DNA from: Mediterranea massiliensis
Lineage (GTDB): Bacteria > Bacteroidota > Bacteroidia > Bacteroidales > Bacteroidaceae
Assembly: GCA_015060685.1 (NCBI GenBank)
Contig: SUXZ01000009.1
Coordinates: 1 to 64,000, forward strand
Direction: 5' to 3'
Length of the DNA: 64,000 nt
In this document: piece by piece, positions 9,818 to 19,587 of the stretch
Position numbering within the stretch: position 1 is the stretch's first letter
How the letters are laid out: every line of letters begins with the position of its first letter
Position numbers and translations under genes: made by a program
The notes under the pieces: model-generated
Told to the model about the DNA's origin: nothing
Seen by the model: only the letters and a program-made list of their open reading frames with translations
Database searches by the model: none

Positions 9818-9840
9818 CCTGCAATTAAATAATTACCACT

Positions 9841-10431
9841 ATGCTTTTCTCTGAAGATAAGATACAAGAAACCAATCGCCGCGGCCGTATTGAAGTGATT
9901 TGCGGCTCGATGTTTTCGGGCAAGACCGAAGAGTTGATTCGCCGTTTGAAACGTGCAAAGTTTGCCAAGCAACGTGTAGAGATTTTCAAGCCGGCCATCG
10001 ATACGCGCTATTCCGACGTAGATGTTGTGTCGCACGAAGGACACTCCATTGCATCCACTCCCATCGATAGTTCGGCAAGCATCCTACTGTTTTCTTCGGA
10101 GATTGATGTAGTGGGTATTGACGAAGCGCAATTCTTCGATGCCGGTTTGGTGGATGTATGCAACCAGCTTGCAAACAATGGTGTGCGTGTGATTGTTGCA
10201 GGATTGGACATGGACTTCCGTGGTGTACCGTTTGGTCCGATGCCTGCCTTATGTGCCATTGCCGACGAGGTATCCAAAGTTCATGCCATCTGCGTGAAGT
10301 GCGGACAGCTGGCCAACTACTCGCACCGCACCGTTAAGAACGACAAGCAAGTGATGCTGGGTGAAATGGCAGAATACGAACCACTATGTCGCTCGTGCTA
10401 CCAGCAAGCCATTAAAGAAGATAACGTATGA
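9841..10431 (+). CDS. tdk: Thymidine kinase
   Basis: ATP-dependent phosphorylation of thymidine to dTMP in the pyrimidine salvage pathway. The 196 residues have the P-loop [14 protein letters not shown] (about 22-35), the DEAQFF segment near residue 97, and the zinc-binding cysteines CVKC and CRSC of type II thymidine kinases, with the lasso substrate loop between. Full length for the family. The stop overlaps the next gene's ATG by four bases (ATGA). Confidence 0.96.
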   Translation: MLFSEDKIQETNRRGRIEVICGSMFSGKTEELIRRLKRAKFAKQRVEIFKPAIDTRYSDVDVVSHEGHSIASTPIDSSASILLFSSEIDVVGIDEAQFFDAGLVDVCNQLANNGVRVIVAGLDMDFRGVPFGPMPALCAIADEVSKVHAICVKCGQLANYSHRTVKNDKQVMLGEMAEYEPLCRSCYQQAIKEDNV

Positions 10432-11561
10432 AAGAAAAGAAAATAACCTTCGACCGTTTTATCCGCGGCACACTACTTTGTGCTTTGATAGTAGGTACAG
10501 TGATGTTACTGAATCAGTTGAGCAGCGTGCTACTCCCCTTCTTTGTGGCATGGCTCATCGCCTATTTGCTCTACCCATTGGTAACCCTCTTTCAATACCG
10601 GCTGAAATTAAAGAGCCGCATACTCTCCATCTTTTGCGCCATACTCCTCATCACGTTGATCGGTGTAGCCATCTTCTACCTACTGATTCCCCCTATTATA
10701 GATGAGTTTGGCCGATTGAAGGATCTATCCACACAATACCTGTCACAAAAAAGCGATAGCGGAAACATCCCCGCTTCGCTTTCCGACTTCATACACAACC
10801 ACATCGACCGCGAGTTTGTCAACAACCTGTTGAGCAATAACGGATTGGCCGAAGCCATCAAGCAAACCATCACACCGCTTTGGGGCATCATATCCGGTTC
10901 GCTCAGCCTATTGATGAGCATCTTCACTATCTTCATCATCCTGCTTTATGTAGTCTTCATCCTGCTCGATTACGAAAGCATAGCCGAAGGGTGGATTCCG
11001 TTAGTACCCGAGAAGTACCGGAAATTCATTGTTGGCCTACGCAACGATGTGGTAGATAGCATGAACCGTTACTTCCGCGGACAAGCCTTTGTGGCCTTTT
11101 GCGTCGGCATCCTTTTCTGCATTGGTTTCCTTATCATAGATTTCCCCATGGCCATCGGCTTCGGTTTGTTTATTGGAGCACTGAACCTTGTCCCCTACCT
11201 ACAAATCATTGCCATATTGCCTACCATCCTTCTGGCCATGCTGAAAGCAGCCGATACCGGAGGCAATTTCTGGCTGATTCTTTTAGCCGCTATGGCCGTA
11301 TTTGCCGTGGTACAAACCATCCAAGACGGTTTTATAGTACCGCGCGTGATGGGTAAGATTACAGGACTTAATCCCGCCATCATCCTCCTTTCGCTCTCCA
11401 TTTGGGGTTCATTATTGGGTATGTTGGGCATGATTATAGCCTTGCCGCTGACCACCTTGATGCTCTCCTACTACCAACGATTCATCATCAATCGCGAAGA
11501 TATCTACAACCCCAAACCGCAACCAAAAGAGAGTGAAAACGAGGGAAAAACCGATGAATAA
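10428..11561 (+). CDS. AI-2E family transporter (PerM/TqsA-like membrane protein)
   Basis: 377-residue inner-membrane protein with about eight predicted membrane helices: a pair near residues 12-45, one near 65-85, a soluble stretch to about 140, then five clustered helices up to residue 345, including the family-typical [12 protein letters not shown] and [11 protein letters not shown] segments. The charged C-terminus ([15 protein letters not shown]) is cytosolic. Members export diverse small molecules or drive sodium/proton antiport; AI-2 transport should not be assumed. Starts within the stop of tdk and is probably co-transcribed with it. Confidence 0.85.
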   Translation: MKEKKITFDRFIRGTLLCALIVGTVMLLNQLSSVLLPFFVAWLIAYLLYPLVTLFQYRLKLKSRILSIFCAILLITLIGVAIFYLLIPPIIDEFGRLKDLSTQYLSQKSDSGNIPASLSDFIHNHIDREFVNNLLSNNGLAEAIKQTITPLWGIISGSLSLLMSIFTIFIILLYVVFILLDYESIAEGWIPLVPEKYRKFIVGLRNDVVDSMNRYFRGQAFVAFCVGILFCIGFLIIDFPMAIGFGLFIGALNLVPYLQIIAILPTILLAMLKAADTGGNFWLILLAAMAVFAVVQTIQDGFIVPRVMGKITGLNPAIILLSLSIWGSLLGMLGMIIALPLTTLMLSYYQRFIINREDIYNPKPQPKESENEGKTDE

Positions 11562-11584
11562 TCAACTTTTTCATAAAAAAGCAT

Positions 11585-11613
11585 TGTGTATTTAAAAAAA
11601 GTACATATCTTTG
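11585..11613 (+). promoter_or_regulatory. Promoter of tRNA-Lys
   Basis: A -33-like TTG (11585-11587), an 18-bp spacer and the -7 box TATCTTTG (11606-11613) lie 25 bp before the mature tRNA 5' end. Confidence 0.7.
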
Positions 11614-11638
11614 CACCCGCTTAACAGCACAAAGGATT

Positions 11639-11714
11639 GATTCGCTAGCTCAGCAGGTAGAGCACAACACTTTTAATGTTGGGGTCTTGGGTTCGAGCCC
11701 CAAGCGGATCACCA
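11639..11714 (+). tRNA. tRNA-Lys (anticodon TTT)
   Basis: 76-base cloverleaf. Acceptor arms GATTCGC and GCGGATC pair with one G-T; D-arm GCTAGCTCAGCAGGTAGAGC; anticodon stem CAACA/TGTTG holds the loop CTTTTAA with anticodon TTT; T-arm GGGTTCGAGCCC. The CCA end is encoded. It stands alone between the AI-2E transporter and the radical SAM gene. Confidence 0.97.
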
Positions 11715-11775
11715 AAGGGAAAAGGCGTTAGATATATATCTGATGCCTTTTTTGTTTGTATTGATTTCCAATCAC

Positions 11776-12627
11776 ATGATAACCAGATGCTATCTTGAAA
11801 TAACCAACAGTTGCAACCTTGATTGCGTTTTCTGTCCGAAAACGGAGAGGGCGAAGCATCGGCTTTCGTTGGATGAGTTTGAGCTGCTGACCGACAGGCT
11901 CATGGAGAAGGTAGAATTCCTCTATTTTCATCTGATGGGAGAGCCTTTCCTGCACCCCCTCTTACCGCAATTCATACAGATAGCCCGCCAAAAGAATTTC
12001 ATTCCGGTGCTCACTACCAATGGTACGCTACTTTCTAAAGCACAAGGGGTAATCGAAGCCCGTCCGCATAAAATCCAGATTTCATTGCACTCGCACGAGG
12101 GCAATGCCAAGGAGCATCCCGAAGAGTACATCCGCCAAGTAATGACCTTTGCACAAGAAGCGGCATCGCAAGGTATTCTTATTGTACTTCGCCTTTGGAA
12201 TGAAGGGGGATATGACAGCACCAACGACTACATTCAAGATTTAATCGCTCAATACCAACCTCGCCCTTGGACGCAACGGCACGATGGATGGAAGTTAGGC
12301 AAGAATCTCTACATTGAATACGACCGTATGTTTGAATGGCCCGATGCCAATCACGATGAGTATGACGCAACGGATGTATTCTGCTATGCTCTTCGCAACC
12401 AGATTGGTGTATTGGTGGATGGTAGTGTGGTGCCCTGTTGCCTCGACCATGCCGGCGACATTGTTTTAGGAAACCTGTTTGACCAAGCATTAGAAGAGAT
12501 TCTTCAATCGCCACGCGCACAAGCCCTTTACAATGGCTTTACGAATCACAAAGCAGTAGAACCCCTTTGCCAACGATGCGGTTATGCCATAATTACAAAA
12601 CAATATCGGAAAAACTTGGAGATGTAA
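11776..12627 (+). CDS. Radical SAM protein with SPASM-type C-terminus
   Basis: 283 residues. The radical SAM cluster motif CNLDCVFC (CxxxCxxC) sits at the N-terminus after MITRCYLEITNS; a TIM-barrel core follows (HLMGEPFLHP, TTNGTLL, IQISLHS). C-terminal cysteines (CC in VPCCLDHAGDIVLGN and CQRC near the end) form a SPASM-like auxiliary iron-sulfur site. Such proteins modify peptides, enzymes or tRNA; no partner substrate is encoded next to it. The start at 11776 is preferred over the Met 33 bases upstream because the family begins with ITRCYLEITN. Confidence 0.85.
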   Translation: MITRCYLEITNSCNLDCVFCPKTERAKHRLSLDEFELLTDRLMEKVEFLYFHLMGEPFLHPLLPQFIQIARQKNFIPVLTTNGTLLSKAQGVIEARPHKIQISLHSHEGNAKEHPEEYIRQVMTFAQEAASQGILIVLRLWNEGGYDSTNDYIQDLIAQYQPRPWTQRHDGWKLGKNLYIEYDRMFEWPDANHDEYDATDVFCYALRNQIGVLVDGSVVPCCLDHAGDIVLGNLFDQALEEILQSPRAQALYNGFTNHKAVEPLCQRCGYAIITKQYRKNLEM

Positions 12628-12683
12628 GCTATTTGCCGTACTTTAGCCGAAGTTTTGAGAACAACATTAAAATAATAACCACC

Positions 12684-14123
12684 ATGAAAAAGATTTTATT
12701 CTTTATCTTGTCGCTATCGTTCGTTATAGCACAAGCGCAAACAGCAAGAAAATTTACAATTAATCTAACTGAAGATGGCAAGGCGCATATGGTTTGCTTC
12801 TTACCTGAAAAGCCATCGGGCAAAGCCATTGTGGGAGTACCCGGAGGCGGCTACTCTATGTTGTCTAACACACACGAAGGGTATCAAGCATCCGAATGGC
12901 TGAACGAGCGAGGCATCTCGTACTTTGTTGTGAACTACCGCCTACCCAATGGTGACCGCACCATCCCTATGGGCGACGTACAAAAGGGTATCAGCATTGT
13001 GCGCGACTCGGCTGCCGTATGGAACATTCATCCACGCGACGTGGGTATCATGGGCTTCTCGGCCGGCGGACACTTGGCATCTGTCATCTCTACTCACTCT
13101 GAATATGAGGTGCGTCCCGACTTCAGCATTCTGTTCTATCCCGTTATCTCGATGGACGAACGCGTATCGCACAAGTATTCGTGCATCAATTTCTTGGGAG
13201 AAGACCAGAAGAATCCGGAAATGGTACGCCAATTCTCTACACAAAATGCGGTGAAACGCCACTTGACTCCTCCTGCACTTATCATCACGGCCAGCGACGA
13301 CCGCCTTGTGCCGTTCGTAACCAACGGATTGGAATACTACAAAGCCATGCGCAATGCAGGCAACGAATGTACCATGCACGTTTATCCTACGGGCGACCAC
13401 GGCTTCGGCTTCGGCAAATGGTTTAAATATCACGACCAATTGCTGACCGACATCGGTACTTGGTTAGATGCTCATCCGGCACCGGCTCAAGATGCAATCC
13501 GCGTGGCTTGCGTGGGCAATAGCATCACCGACGGACATGGCATAGACATGGCTACACAACATGGTTATCCGGCCTTGTTGCAACAAAGACTTGGCAACAA
13601 ATATTGGGTAAAGAACTTCGGTGTTAGCGGACGCACCATGCTGAACAAAGGCGACTATGCCTATACAAACGAAATGGCTTGGCGCGATGCGGTGGCCTTC
13701 CAACCCGATATTGTAATCATCAAATTAGGAACAAACGACTCGAAACCACAGAATTGGGAATATGGTACCGAGTTCAAGCAAGACTTGGTGCAGATGATTA
13801 CCACCTTCTGCCCTGAACTGAAGACATTGCCTAAGAACAAGAAGAAGAGAGCCAAAGCATTGGCCGAAGTGAAGACAAAAATCATCCTCTGCACCCCTAT
13901 CCCGGCTTTCAAACAATCGTGGGACATTAACGAAACAATCATCGCCAACGAGATTATCCCTATCCAACAAGAAGTGGCAAGCGAGTATGGCTTGCAAGTA
14001 ATCGACCTACACACGCTCTTTGCCAACGACAAAGCCCTACTCTTCCCCGACGGCATTCACCCCAACGACAAGGGTGTACGCAAAATGGCGGATATCATTG
14101 CAAAGGCATTGAAGGGAGAATAA
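12684..14123 (+). CDS. Two-domain carbohydrate esterase (alpha/beta-hydrolase plus SGNH)
   Basis: 479-residue secreted protein with a cleavable signal peptide (cut near AQA-QT, residue 19). Domain 1 (about 30-262) is an alpha/beta-hydrolase of the acetylxylan-esterase/BD-FAE type: oxyanion motif VPGGGYSML, nucleophile Ser126 in GFSAGG, Asp206 in ASDDRLVP and His239 in GDHGFG. Domain 2 (about 271-478) is an SGNH/GDSL esterase: Ser280 in GNSITDG, GTND at 349-352, Asp456 and His459 in DGIHPND. Both triads appear intact, so the enzyme can probably remove acetyl groups from two positions or substrates. The start at 12684 gives the signal peptide; frame upstream overlaps the radical SAM gene. It lies 22 kb from the GH5 gene, so membership in the xyloglucan locus is only suggested. 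Confidence 0.88.
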   Translation: MKKILFFILSLSFVIAQAQTARKFTINLTEDGKAHMVCFLPEKPSGKAIVGVPGGGYSMLSNTHEGYQASEWLNERGISYFVVNYRLPNGDRTIPMGDVQKGISIVRDSAAVWNIHPRDVGIMGFSAGGHLASVISTHSEYEVRPDFSILFYPVISMDERVSHKYSCINFLGEDQKNPEMVRQFSTQNAVKRHLTPPALIITASDDRLVPFVTNGLEYYKAMRNAGNECTMHVYPTGDHGFGFGKWFKYHDQLLTDIGTWLDAHPAPAQDAIRVACVGNSITDGHGIDMATQHGYPALLQQRLGNKYWVKNFGVSGRTMLNKGDYAYTNEMAWRDAVAFQPDIVIIKLGTNDSKPQNWEYGTEFKQDLVQMITTFCPELKTLPKNKKKRAKALAEVKTKIILCTPIPAFKQSWDINETIIANEIIPIQQEVASEYGLQVIDLHTLFANDKALLFPDGIHPNDKGVRKMADIIAKALKGE

Positions 14124-14160
14124 TTTGTAAACTAATATTAAAAAAATCTCATCATAAGAA

Positions 14161-14196
14161 CTACCCCCTCTCAGAATACCTTCTGGAAGGGGGTAG
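14161..14196. terminator. Long hairpin between convergent genes
   Basis: CTACCCCCT (14161-14169) pairs with AGGGGGTAG (14188-14196), and CAGAA/TTCTG pairs inside around a TACC loop, giving a nearly continuous 16-bp stem with one mismatch. It lies between convergent genes and may stop transcription or block readthrough, but no T-run follows on either strand. Confidence 0.5.
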
Positions 14197-14198
14197 GG

Positions 14199-14263
14199 TC
14201 ATATAGTCACTGAGGCCACCTCATATAGTCACTGAGGCTACCTCATATAGTCACTGACCATGG
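14199..14263. repeat. Tandem 22-bp repeat, three units
   Basis: Units start at 14199, 14221 and 14243. The first two differ at one base and the third shares its first 15 bases (TCATATAGTCACTGA) before diverging. No coding role. The period equals that of other intergenic arrays in this window. Confidence 0.9.
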
Positions 14264-14318
14264 CTCAATGGCACACTCATCTTCGAGAGATGAAGAATGA
14301 AGTAGAAAACGTAAAGAA

Positions 14319-16850
14319 TTATTGAATCGTAGCCATTACCATACGTATTTCTCCGTAAGATATGTCTTCACCCAATTCAAGTTTTGCGGCACTTAGCTCA
14401 GTGGTACGTTTTAACACACGACGAATTCTACGAATTTTACTTTCTGACACAAATTCTTCTACCGACAACTTGCCCTGTGCTATATAGTGCGCCAAATGAC
14501 TTTCGATTGTACTACGTACAAAGCCACGCTCTTCGGCAATATCATCGATGCTTTTCCCTTGTTTATAAAGCAGGTAAGTCTGTTCTTTGGTATCTACTTT
14601 AGGGGGCTTGCTTTTGGCCTTTTCTTCCTTCTTGCGCTTACGCAATTCTGTACGACTGATGGGAGCTGGGCGGTCGGTCAGTTCATCTTTGTGTCTTTCC
14701 ACATATCGATGTATAACGGCCAAAATCTCTTCGCCATACCTCTGTCCGCTTAGTTTGCCGAAATAAGGTATATCTATCAAGGCTTTCATTGTATCGGGCA
14801 AGGAGTTTGCCATGCCAACAAGAGCCTTTTGCTGAATGATGGCATAAGCAGGAATAGCAAGTTCGTTGCTTTTATTTCGCCGCCACTCTTTCAGTTCGTT
14901 GTATAATTGCGGATAGTGAATGTCGGAAGGTGCATCGGACAAATGCAATACAAGTTCATTCTTCTTTCCAAGCGATTCGCCATAAGGCACCTGTTTTGCT
15001 TTGCCATCTTGCAAAGAGAAAACCGCTTTTGCATGCAAATACTCTTTCACGCTGAAAGGATGTACCATGAAGTGTTGCATCAACTCGCACTTTATTCTGA
15101 ACGATTCACGGAGGTTGAATAGTGCCTCACTCATGCGCTTGGCCACGGATTGGTTATCAATATCTACCTTGGTGGCCACGAGTATATCAAGCAAAAGGTT
15201 TTCCAATGTCTCGTGGAAATAGGTAGCCGCCTTGGTTATGCGTTCTTGCAAACGGTCATTACCGGCAACTGAGAGTTGCAACAAAGCCATGTATTGTTGG
15301 CGGAATTTTGTTGATACATCTGTGAGTTGCACACCGAACAAGCGTGCTTTCTCGGCATATTGATCCACTAAAGTGGGATATAGCCTGTAGAAGAACTCGT
15401 CGAGCAAACGCTTCACTTGGTCGAAATCGCGTCGAAGGAGTTGAAAACTGAAAAGTTCATCAAGCAGTTTATAAAAATAATCGTATTGCAATCGATCCAA
15501 TTGAGCGGTAGCCTCTTTTGTAAGTTCGACTCCATTGTGCATAAAATCGGAAACGGCCGAATCGTTAATGATGGAGGAGGTCGTTACGGGCGAAGCCAAC
15601 ACCAAGCCCTCCAACGACTTGCACCGGCTTAAAGCGACATACACTTGTCCGTGTGCAAAAGATGCGGCGGCATCGATAACCGCCTTCTCGAAGGTCAGTC
15701 CCTGGCTCTTATGAATGGTAATGGCCCAAGCCAAGCGCAACGGATATTGACGGAAGGTACCTTCCACCTCCTCGCGAATCTCCTTGGTTTCTTCATCAAG
15801 GATGTAGCGGCTATTGGCCCATTCGCTTGGTTCAACGAGAAACGCCCCATCATCGCATTGCACCATAATCTCTTTCTGCGATAGAGACTTAACAAATCCA
15901 ATCTTTCCGTTATAATACCGTCCTTGCCCGGTATCATCGTTGCGGATAAACATCACTTGCGCACCCTTCTTCAGTTGCAAGATGGCATCGGCCGGATAGA
16001 GCGACTCGTTGAAGTTTCCCGACACTTTGGCTTGATAGGAGAATGCTTGCGTAGGGATGTCGGCCAAGCGTTTCTCGTTATATGCGTGCGCGGTATGGTT
16101 GTGGGTAGTCAGACGAATATAACCATCGGCCTTGTCGGTGGGGAAGTTGGGTATGTAGCGTTCGTTCAACTTGGCCAGCAGATGGTCATCTATCCGCCGC
16201 TCGCGAATAGCATTCAGTATCTCTACAAAATGACGGTCGGTTTGCCGGTAGATGGTGCTTAACTCTATCGTCACATAACGGCTTTGCTTCAAGGCATGAC
16301 TACCAAAGAAGTAGAAGGTATCGTAGTGCGGTTTCAAGAGTTGAATCTCGTTATCCTTCACCACGGGCGATAGCTGTTGCAAGTCGCCAATCATCAGCAA
16401 TTGCACACCGCCAAAGGGGCGCGAGTGGTCTTTGTATCGGCGTAGTACCGAGTCGACAGCATCGAGTAAATCGGCACGCACCATACTTATCTCATCAATC
16501 ACCAACAGGTCGAGGCTTCGCAAGATGTTTTTCTTCTCCTTGCTGAAAGTGTATTGCTTGCGTCCTCCTTCACTGAATTGCATACCAGGCACATAAGGCG
16601 ACAAAGGGAGTTGGAAGAAGGAGTGAATGGTCACTCCCCCTGCATTGATGGCCGCAACACCCGTAGGTGCTACCACCACCATGCGTTTAGGAGAATCTTC
16701 GCGCAAGCGACGAAGAAAAGTTGTCTTACCTGTGCCGGCGCGGCCGGTGAGAAATACGTTCGTATCTGTCTGTTCAATGAACAAACGTGCCAAACCTATT
16801 TCGTGGTTCTGCGCAATGCGTTCCGTGGATGCACCGATACTATTCGCCAT
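14319..16850 (-). CDS. Pif1/RecD-like helicase with HRDC and helix-turn-helix tail
   Basis: 843-residue superfamily 1B DNA helicase. Walker A is GRAGTGKT (residues 36-43), Walker B LLVIDEISMV (about 112-121), and later motifs GVQLLMIGDLQQLSPV, YVTIELSTIYRQ and AITIHKSQGLTFEKAVID followed by VALSRC are in Pif1/RecD2 order (residues 140-425). The middle third is helical; about 640-720 resembles an HRDC domain, and 755-800 a helix-turn-helix (SIDDIAEERGFVRSTIESHL). Family members unwind forked or G-quadruplex DNA. Only 7 bp separate its ATG from the stop of the GH31 gene, so it is probably carried on that transcript, an unexpected pairing. Confidence 0.88.
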   Translation of the reverse strand: MANSIGASTERIAQNHEIGLARLFIEQTDTNVFLTGRAGTGKTTFLRRLREDSPKRMVVVAPTGVAAINAGGVTIHSFFQLPLSPYVPGMQFSEGGRKQYTFSKEKKNILRSLDLLVIDEISMVRADLLDAVDSVLRRYKDHSRPFGGVQLLMIGDLQQLSPVVKDNEIQLLKPHYDTFYFFGSHALKQSRYVTIELSTIYRQTDRHFVEILNAIRERRIDDHLLAKLNERYIPNFPTDKADGYIRLTTHNHTAHAYNEKRLADIPTQAFSYQAKVSGNFNESLYPADAILQLKKGAQVMFIRNDDTGQGRYYNGKIGFVKSLSQKEIMVQCDDGAFLVEPSEWANSRYILDEETKEIREEVEGTFRQYPLRLAWAITIHKSQGLTFEKAVIDAAASFAHGQVYVALSRCKSLEGLVLASPVTTSSIINDSAVSDFMHNGVELTKEATAQLDRLQYDYFYKLLDELFSFQLLRRDFDQVKRLLDEFFYRLYPTLVDQYAEKARLFGVQLTDVSTKFRQQYMALLQLSVAGNDRLQERITKAATYFHETLENLLLDILVATKVDIDNQSVAKRMSEALFNLRESFRIKCELMQHFMVHPFSVKEYLHAKAVFSLQDGKAKQVPYGESLGKKNELVLHLSDAPSDIHYPQLYNELKEWRRNKSNELAIPAYAIIQQKALVGMANSLPDTMKALIDIPYFGKLSGQRYGEEILAVIHRYVERHKDELTDRPAPISRTELRKRKKEEKAKSKPPKVDTKEQTYLLYKQGKSIDDIAEERGFVRSTIESHLAHYIAQGKLSVEEFVSESKIRRIRRVLKRTTELSAAKLELGEDISYGEIRMVMATIQ

Positions 16851-16857
16851 AATCGCT

Positions 16858-19437
16858 TTAGAAAGATACGCTCATCTTCTTTCCGGTGTAGTTCATGGTG
16901 ATTTCCTTGCTGCCCATGCTTGCAACAAAGATGCGTTCCTGCTCCATGCCCTCGAAACTACCTTGGCGTCCTTCTACCGTGAGCTGGCGTTTCTTATCGT
17001 TCCATCTGAAGGTAATCTGACTATAGGCACCTTGCTCGTAGTTGTAGTTGTTGCCTTCGTCCTCGTAGAGGGTGAAGGTAGCATCGGCACCCGGATAGAT
17101 AGTCAGGTTAATTGGCTCGTTCTTAACCTTTTCGGCCACGCTTTGCTTGTCTTGTCCCATCGGCAGGATAGTGCCGGCCTTTACAAAGACAGGTATCTTC
17201 TCGATGTTTACGGGCACATCCACGGTTTGTCCGCCGTTATACTTATGCCCTGTCCACAAGTCGTACCAACCGGCTTCGTGTTCGGGCAGATAAGTTTTCC
17301 AAACGTTCACGCCCTTTTCGGTTACCGGATTGATGAGCAACGAGGCGCCGAACATGTATTCGGTGAGTTGCTCCAAAGCCTGCTTGTCAGTTGGGAAATC
17401 GAACACCAACGGACGCATAAAGGTATAGCCGTCAAGCGATACCCGTGCCGCTTCCGAGTAGATGTATGGGAAGAGGCGATAGCGCAACTTGATGTAATCG
17501 GTAATGATGCGTTGGGCATCCTTGCCGTAGCGCCACGGCTCGGTGTTACTCATGTAGCCATGTACACGCATCAAGGGCAGGAAGGTGGATGTCTGTATCC
17601 AACGAATCATCCGTTCAATGTAATCGGCATTGGTGTATTGGTCGCCCGGACGGAAGAAGCCGCCGGCATCGTATGTCCACCAAGGGAGGCCGGTAGCCAC
17701 GAAGTTCAATCCCGATGAAATCTGATAGCGGAAGGTTTGCCAATCGTTGCCCACGTCGCCCGACCAGAGTACCGAGCCATAGCGTTGGATGCCGGGGAAG
17801 CCGCTACGGGTGAAGATCATGGCGCGACGGCCGGCATCGTCTTTGCGCAAGCCTTCGTACACGGTTTGATTCACTTTCAACGGATAGACGTTGCGGAAGC
17901 GTTCGCCCGGTTGGGTGCCCTTCATGATGCGGCGGCCTTCCAAGTCGTCGTTTTCGGGTTCGGTAGCATCTTGCCACCAGGCATCAATCTGATAGGGTTT
18001 GAGCAGACGCTTGCTGAAGTTTTCCCAATAGAATTTTGAGGCATCTTCGTCGAAGAAATCAATCCACGAAGTGCCGGGGATGTAGTAGTTCTTGGCGGCA
18101 GCTTCCTTACCCAACTCGGCATTGGGGTCGATTTTCGACCATACGGAAAGCATCAGTCTGAGGTTCATGTCGTGCAGTTCGCTCACCATCTTTGCCGGAT
18201 CGGGGTAGTGCTCTTCGTCGAAGCGCATGGCATTCCAACCATACTTTCCCCAATATTGCCAATCCTGAACAATCAGGTCGAGGGGGATTTGCTCTTCGCG
18301 GAAGCGACGGGCATTCTCCAGAAGGTCGGCTTGCGAGTGATAGCGTTCGCGGCAATGGATGTATCCCAACGCCCAATCGGGCAACATGGGGGCTTCGCCG
18401 GTAACGTTGCGATAGGCGGCAATCACCTCGTCGGCGTTGCCCACAAACACGGTGTAATCCACACACTCGGCCACGGGCGAGTTGAAGACAGTTTCGTCTT
18501 CCACCTTATTATAATATATAGTGGGGTGGTCGCCACGTTCAAGCTCGGCGGTCAGTTGGTGCTTGCCGGCCTTCAAATCAATCAAGATAGAGGTTGTGGG
18601 TGGAAGCCAGCCGTTGCTCAAGTCGATAACGGTTTTTCCGTCAATGCTCAGGTTATGACGGCGGGCCATCTTCTGGCCTACATCGAGCAACAGGGTATAT
18701 TGTCCGTCGGCGGGGATATTGAGTTCGCCTACGAAGGCATTGTTTTGGCGTGTCTCTCTTCTGCCACCCTCGGTAGAGGTCACGTTCACAGTCACTTGCT
18801 GACCGGTAGCACCGGCACGTTGCAGCTCCACCTTTTCGGAAGTAGGATTGAAGTTGGTCAGGCCATAGTTATTCCAAAGCAAGCCATATCCCTTGTTCGA
18901 AAGCAAGAAGGGGATAGCAATTTGTGTATTCACTTGCGTCAAACGGCGGGTAAGGCCGCGCACGTTCAGGTATCCGTCTTGGAATTGTCCCAAGCCATAG
19001 AGGTATTCATCTTGAGGCGATTGCAATACAAGTGTTGCGTCGCGGGTAGGTTCTTGTTGCACGGTAGCAGCTTTCAGTTCGTGGGCCTTGGCCGTAAGCA
19101 CTACATCACCCCTTGCATCGGTCACCACCACTTGTCGGGTTTGGCGGTTCACGTTCACACTCATCTGCTTCAGCTTCAGCACGGTACCCTCCTTGGTGTC
19201 CTTGCGCTTGCACTTAATGTCGGCATTGTCCGATGCCACATATATCCATTCGGGCAACTCCTGCATCTCTCCTTCAACATACTGAATGCGCACGGCATTT
19301 GCCTGCAGGGGGGTTACAACCAACGTACCTTCGTCGAAAGGTATGCTATACACGTTTTTCTCTTGAGCCACTACAACTGACAAACCGGCCAATAAGAACA
19401 TGCAGAGGCAACTGATTCGCTTAATCAACTTTTTCAT
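16858..19437 (-). CDS. GH31 alpha-glycosidase with PA14-like insert (alpha-xylosidase type)
   Basis: Exo-acting alpha-glucosidase/alpha-xylosidase of 859 residues. The start at 19437 gives a signal peptide (MKKLIKRISCLCMFLLAG, cut near VVAQ-EK) rather than a lipobox, so it is probably periplasmic; upstream Mets in frame lie in AT-rich promoter DNA. N-terminal beta-sandwich with LYGLGQF, then a PA14-like insert (about 205-295: GQYTLLLDVGQKMARRHN), then the barrel with DAWWQDATEPEND (nucleophile Asp) and WSGDVGNDW (general acid region). PA14 inserts are known in GH31 alpha-xylosidases of xyloglucan loci such as BoGH31A. It is the second GH31 in the window. It is transcribed with the helicase gene downstream. 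Confidence 0.9.
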   Translation of the reverse strand: MKKLIKRISCLCMFLLAGLSVVVAQEKNVYSIPFDEGTLVVTPLQANAVRIQYVEGEMQELPEWIYVASDNADIKCKRKDTKEGTVLKLKQMSVNVNRQTRQVVVTDARGDVVLTAKAHELKAATVQQEPTRDATLVLQSPQDEYLYGLGQFQDGYLNVRGLTRRLTQVNTQIAIPFLLSNKGYGLLWNNYGLTNFNPTSEKVELQRAGATGQQVTVNVTSTEGGRRETRQNNAFVGELNIPADGQYTLLLDVGQKMARRHNLSIDGKTVIDLSNGWLPPTTSILIDLKAGKHQLTAELERGDHPTIYYNKVEDETVFNSPVAECVDYTVFVGNADEVIAAYRNVTGEAPMLPDWALGYIHCRERYHSQADLLENARRFREEQIPLDLIVQDWQYWGKYGWNAMRFDEEHYPDPAKMVSELHDMNLRLMLSVWSKIDPNAELGKEAAAKNYYIPGTSWIDFFDEDASKFYWENFSKRLLKPYQIDAWWQDATEPENDDLEGRRIMKGTQPGERFRNVYPLKVNQTVYEGLRKDDAGRRAMIFTRSGFPGIQRYGSVLWSGDVGNDWQTFRYQISSGLNFVATGLPWWTYDAGGFFRPGDQYTNADYIERMIRWIQTSTFLPLMRVHGYMSNTEPWRYGKDAQRIITDYIKLRYRLFPYIYSEAARVSLDGYTFMRPLVFDFPTDKQALEQLTEYMFGASLLINPVTEKGVNVWKTYLPEHEAGWYDLWTGHKYNGGQTVDVPVNIEKIPVFVKAGTILPMGQDKQSVAEKVKNEPINLTIYPGADATFTLYEDEGNNYNYEQGAYSQITFRWNDKKRQLTVEGRQGSFEGMEQERIFVASMGSKEITMNYTGKKMSVSF

Positions 19438-19587
19438 AATACTAAATTTTTCCCTATCGGGAGGGTTGTTATAAAGATTAAAGGACAAAATTAGCAAGAA
19501 TAATCCAAACATCCTATCGTTTATGCCATAATTCATACTTTCGCCGGCCATTTTCCGTTATCCAACACACCCCGAAGAAAAATTTAC

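Noticed and set aside
9733..10044. N-terminal extension of the rsmI frame
   Set aside because: It runs antisense through tdk and has no similarity to the methyltransferase; the family start MLYVVPTPVGN is at 9726-9732.
10428..11561. Autoinducer-2 exporter
   Set aside because: The family name is historical; nothing in the sequence or neighbours supports AI-2 as substrate.
17737..19380. Long open frames antisense to the GH31 gene (for example 402 codons at 18172)
   Set aside because: Shadows caused by codon bias of the minus-strand gene; no start signals and no domain.
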